Shown here: piece after piece, positions 63,711-64,000 of the stretch
Layout of the letters: each line of letters starts with the position of its first letter
Numbering within the stretch: position 1 is the first letter of the stretch
DNA from: Myxococcus hansupus
Lineage (GTDB): Bacteria; Myxococcota; Myxococcia; Myxococcales; Myxococcaceae
Assembly (NCBI RefSeq): GCF_000280925.3
Contig: NZ_CP012109.1
Span: 6,530,501-6,594,500 of the forward strand
Direction of reading: 5' to 3'
Length of the DNA: 64,000 nt
Translations under genes and position numbers: made by a program
The notes under the pieces: generated by a model
What the model was told of the DNA's origin: nothing
Database searches by the model: none
Seen by the model: only the letters and a program-made list of their open reading frames with translations

Positions 63711-64000
63711 GGCGCGGGGCGGGCAGCCTCTGCCTGGGGCTGCTGTGGATGGCTTGCGGTGGGACGCCGGGAGGCACGCACCCCAACGCTCCGGAAGAGG
63801 CGGCGCCGCGCGTGTTGCCCGTGGGGTTCTCCTTCCTGCCAGCACCGGAGGACAACCCACTCACGCCCGAGGGCGTCGCCCTGGGGCGCTGGCTGTTCCA
63901 CTCGCCGCGCCTGTCCGGCAACGGGCAGGTGTCCTGCGCGACATGCCACGACCAGGCCCATGCCTTCTCCGTCCCCGAGGCCCTCACCACGCGAGGTGTC
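63707..64000 (+). CDS. MbnH-like di-haem cytochrome c peroxidase family protein (5' part)
   Basis: ATG 63,707 overlaps the MbnP gene stop (ATGA); the window ends after 98 codons. The start is a lipoprotein signal with lipobox WMAC. The family signature follows: NPLTPEGVALGRWLFHSPRLSGNGQVSCATCHDQAHAFS, with the first CXXCH haem site (CATCH). This is the N-terminus of the MauG/bacterial cytochrome c peroxidase superfamily. Pairing with MbnP identifies it as the MbnH type, which forms a bis-Fe(IV) state to modify MbnP. Confidence 0.85.
   Translation, partial: MRRGAGSLCLGLLWMACGGTPGGTHPNAPEEAAPRVLPVGFSFLPAPEDNPLTPEGVALGRWLFHSPRLSGNGQVSCATCHDQAHAFSVPEALTTRGV

Overview
The window is GC-rich (clearly so at third codon positions), tightly packed, and reads as part of a chromosome of a myxobacterium, probably Myxococcus, Corallococcus or a relative. 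The genus is inferred from gene content: RCC1-repeat and dockerin-bearing secreted proteins, an ether-lipid operon of the AgpS type, many LysR/AraC/TetR regulators, and a HEIGH-motif M57 protease. I could run no database search, so family names rest on motifs I can read.

Layout. 0.2-7.2 kb: a same-strand run of exported proteins (two of unknown function, a small lipoprotein, a tetra-haem cytochrome c, a 14-repeat RCC1 lipoprotein, a VWA-dockerin protein) that ends at a terminator facing a paralogous VWA-dockerin gene. 8.4-18.8 kb: housekeeping and regulatory genes, namely LysR divergent from an S9 peptidase, a glutathione S-transferase, an alpha/beta hydrolase, a response regulator-sensor kinase-AraC operon, SRPBCC, AraC, VOC and two DUF1801 proteins.

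19.3-39.6 kb: the most unusual part, seven same-strand genes with tight spacing. They are two tandem beta-rich paralogues, an internally duplicated protein, 396- and 1208-residue proteins, a DNase I-like (EEP) protein with every catalytic motif intact, and a giant protein of about 3,940 residues with three arrays of degenerate LysM-like modules. None has a signal peptide. I recognise no described system with this composition. The giant gene needs one extra C in a C5 run near 27,865 to be a single frame.

39.7-41.6 kb: an M57 protease lipoprotein whose 3' end is cut by an insertion sequence. 41.6-44.9 kb: an internally deleted IS carrying two nested copies of one 1273-bp IS3-family element, each with a 3-bp target duplication. 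45.0-53.3 kb: a defence island with a DUF262-HNH (GmrSD-like) protein, a MORC/MutL-like GHKL ATPase, a restriction endonuclease-SF2 helicase fusion, an unknown 176-residue protein, a Vsr nickase and a C5-cytosine methyltransferase, nearly all joined by 1-4-base overlaps. 53.5-55.1 kb: IS630 and IS3 remnants and the tail of a broken LysR gene.

55.2-64.0 kb: the ordinary chromosome resumes with a deoxyhypusine-synthase-like enzyme, a TetR regulator with a palindromic operator candidate, a coupled three-gene ether-lipid operon (alkyl-DHAP synthase, reductase-acyltransferase fusion, short-chain dehydrogenase), and an MbnP-MbnH pair whose second gene runs off the window.
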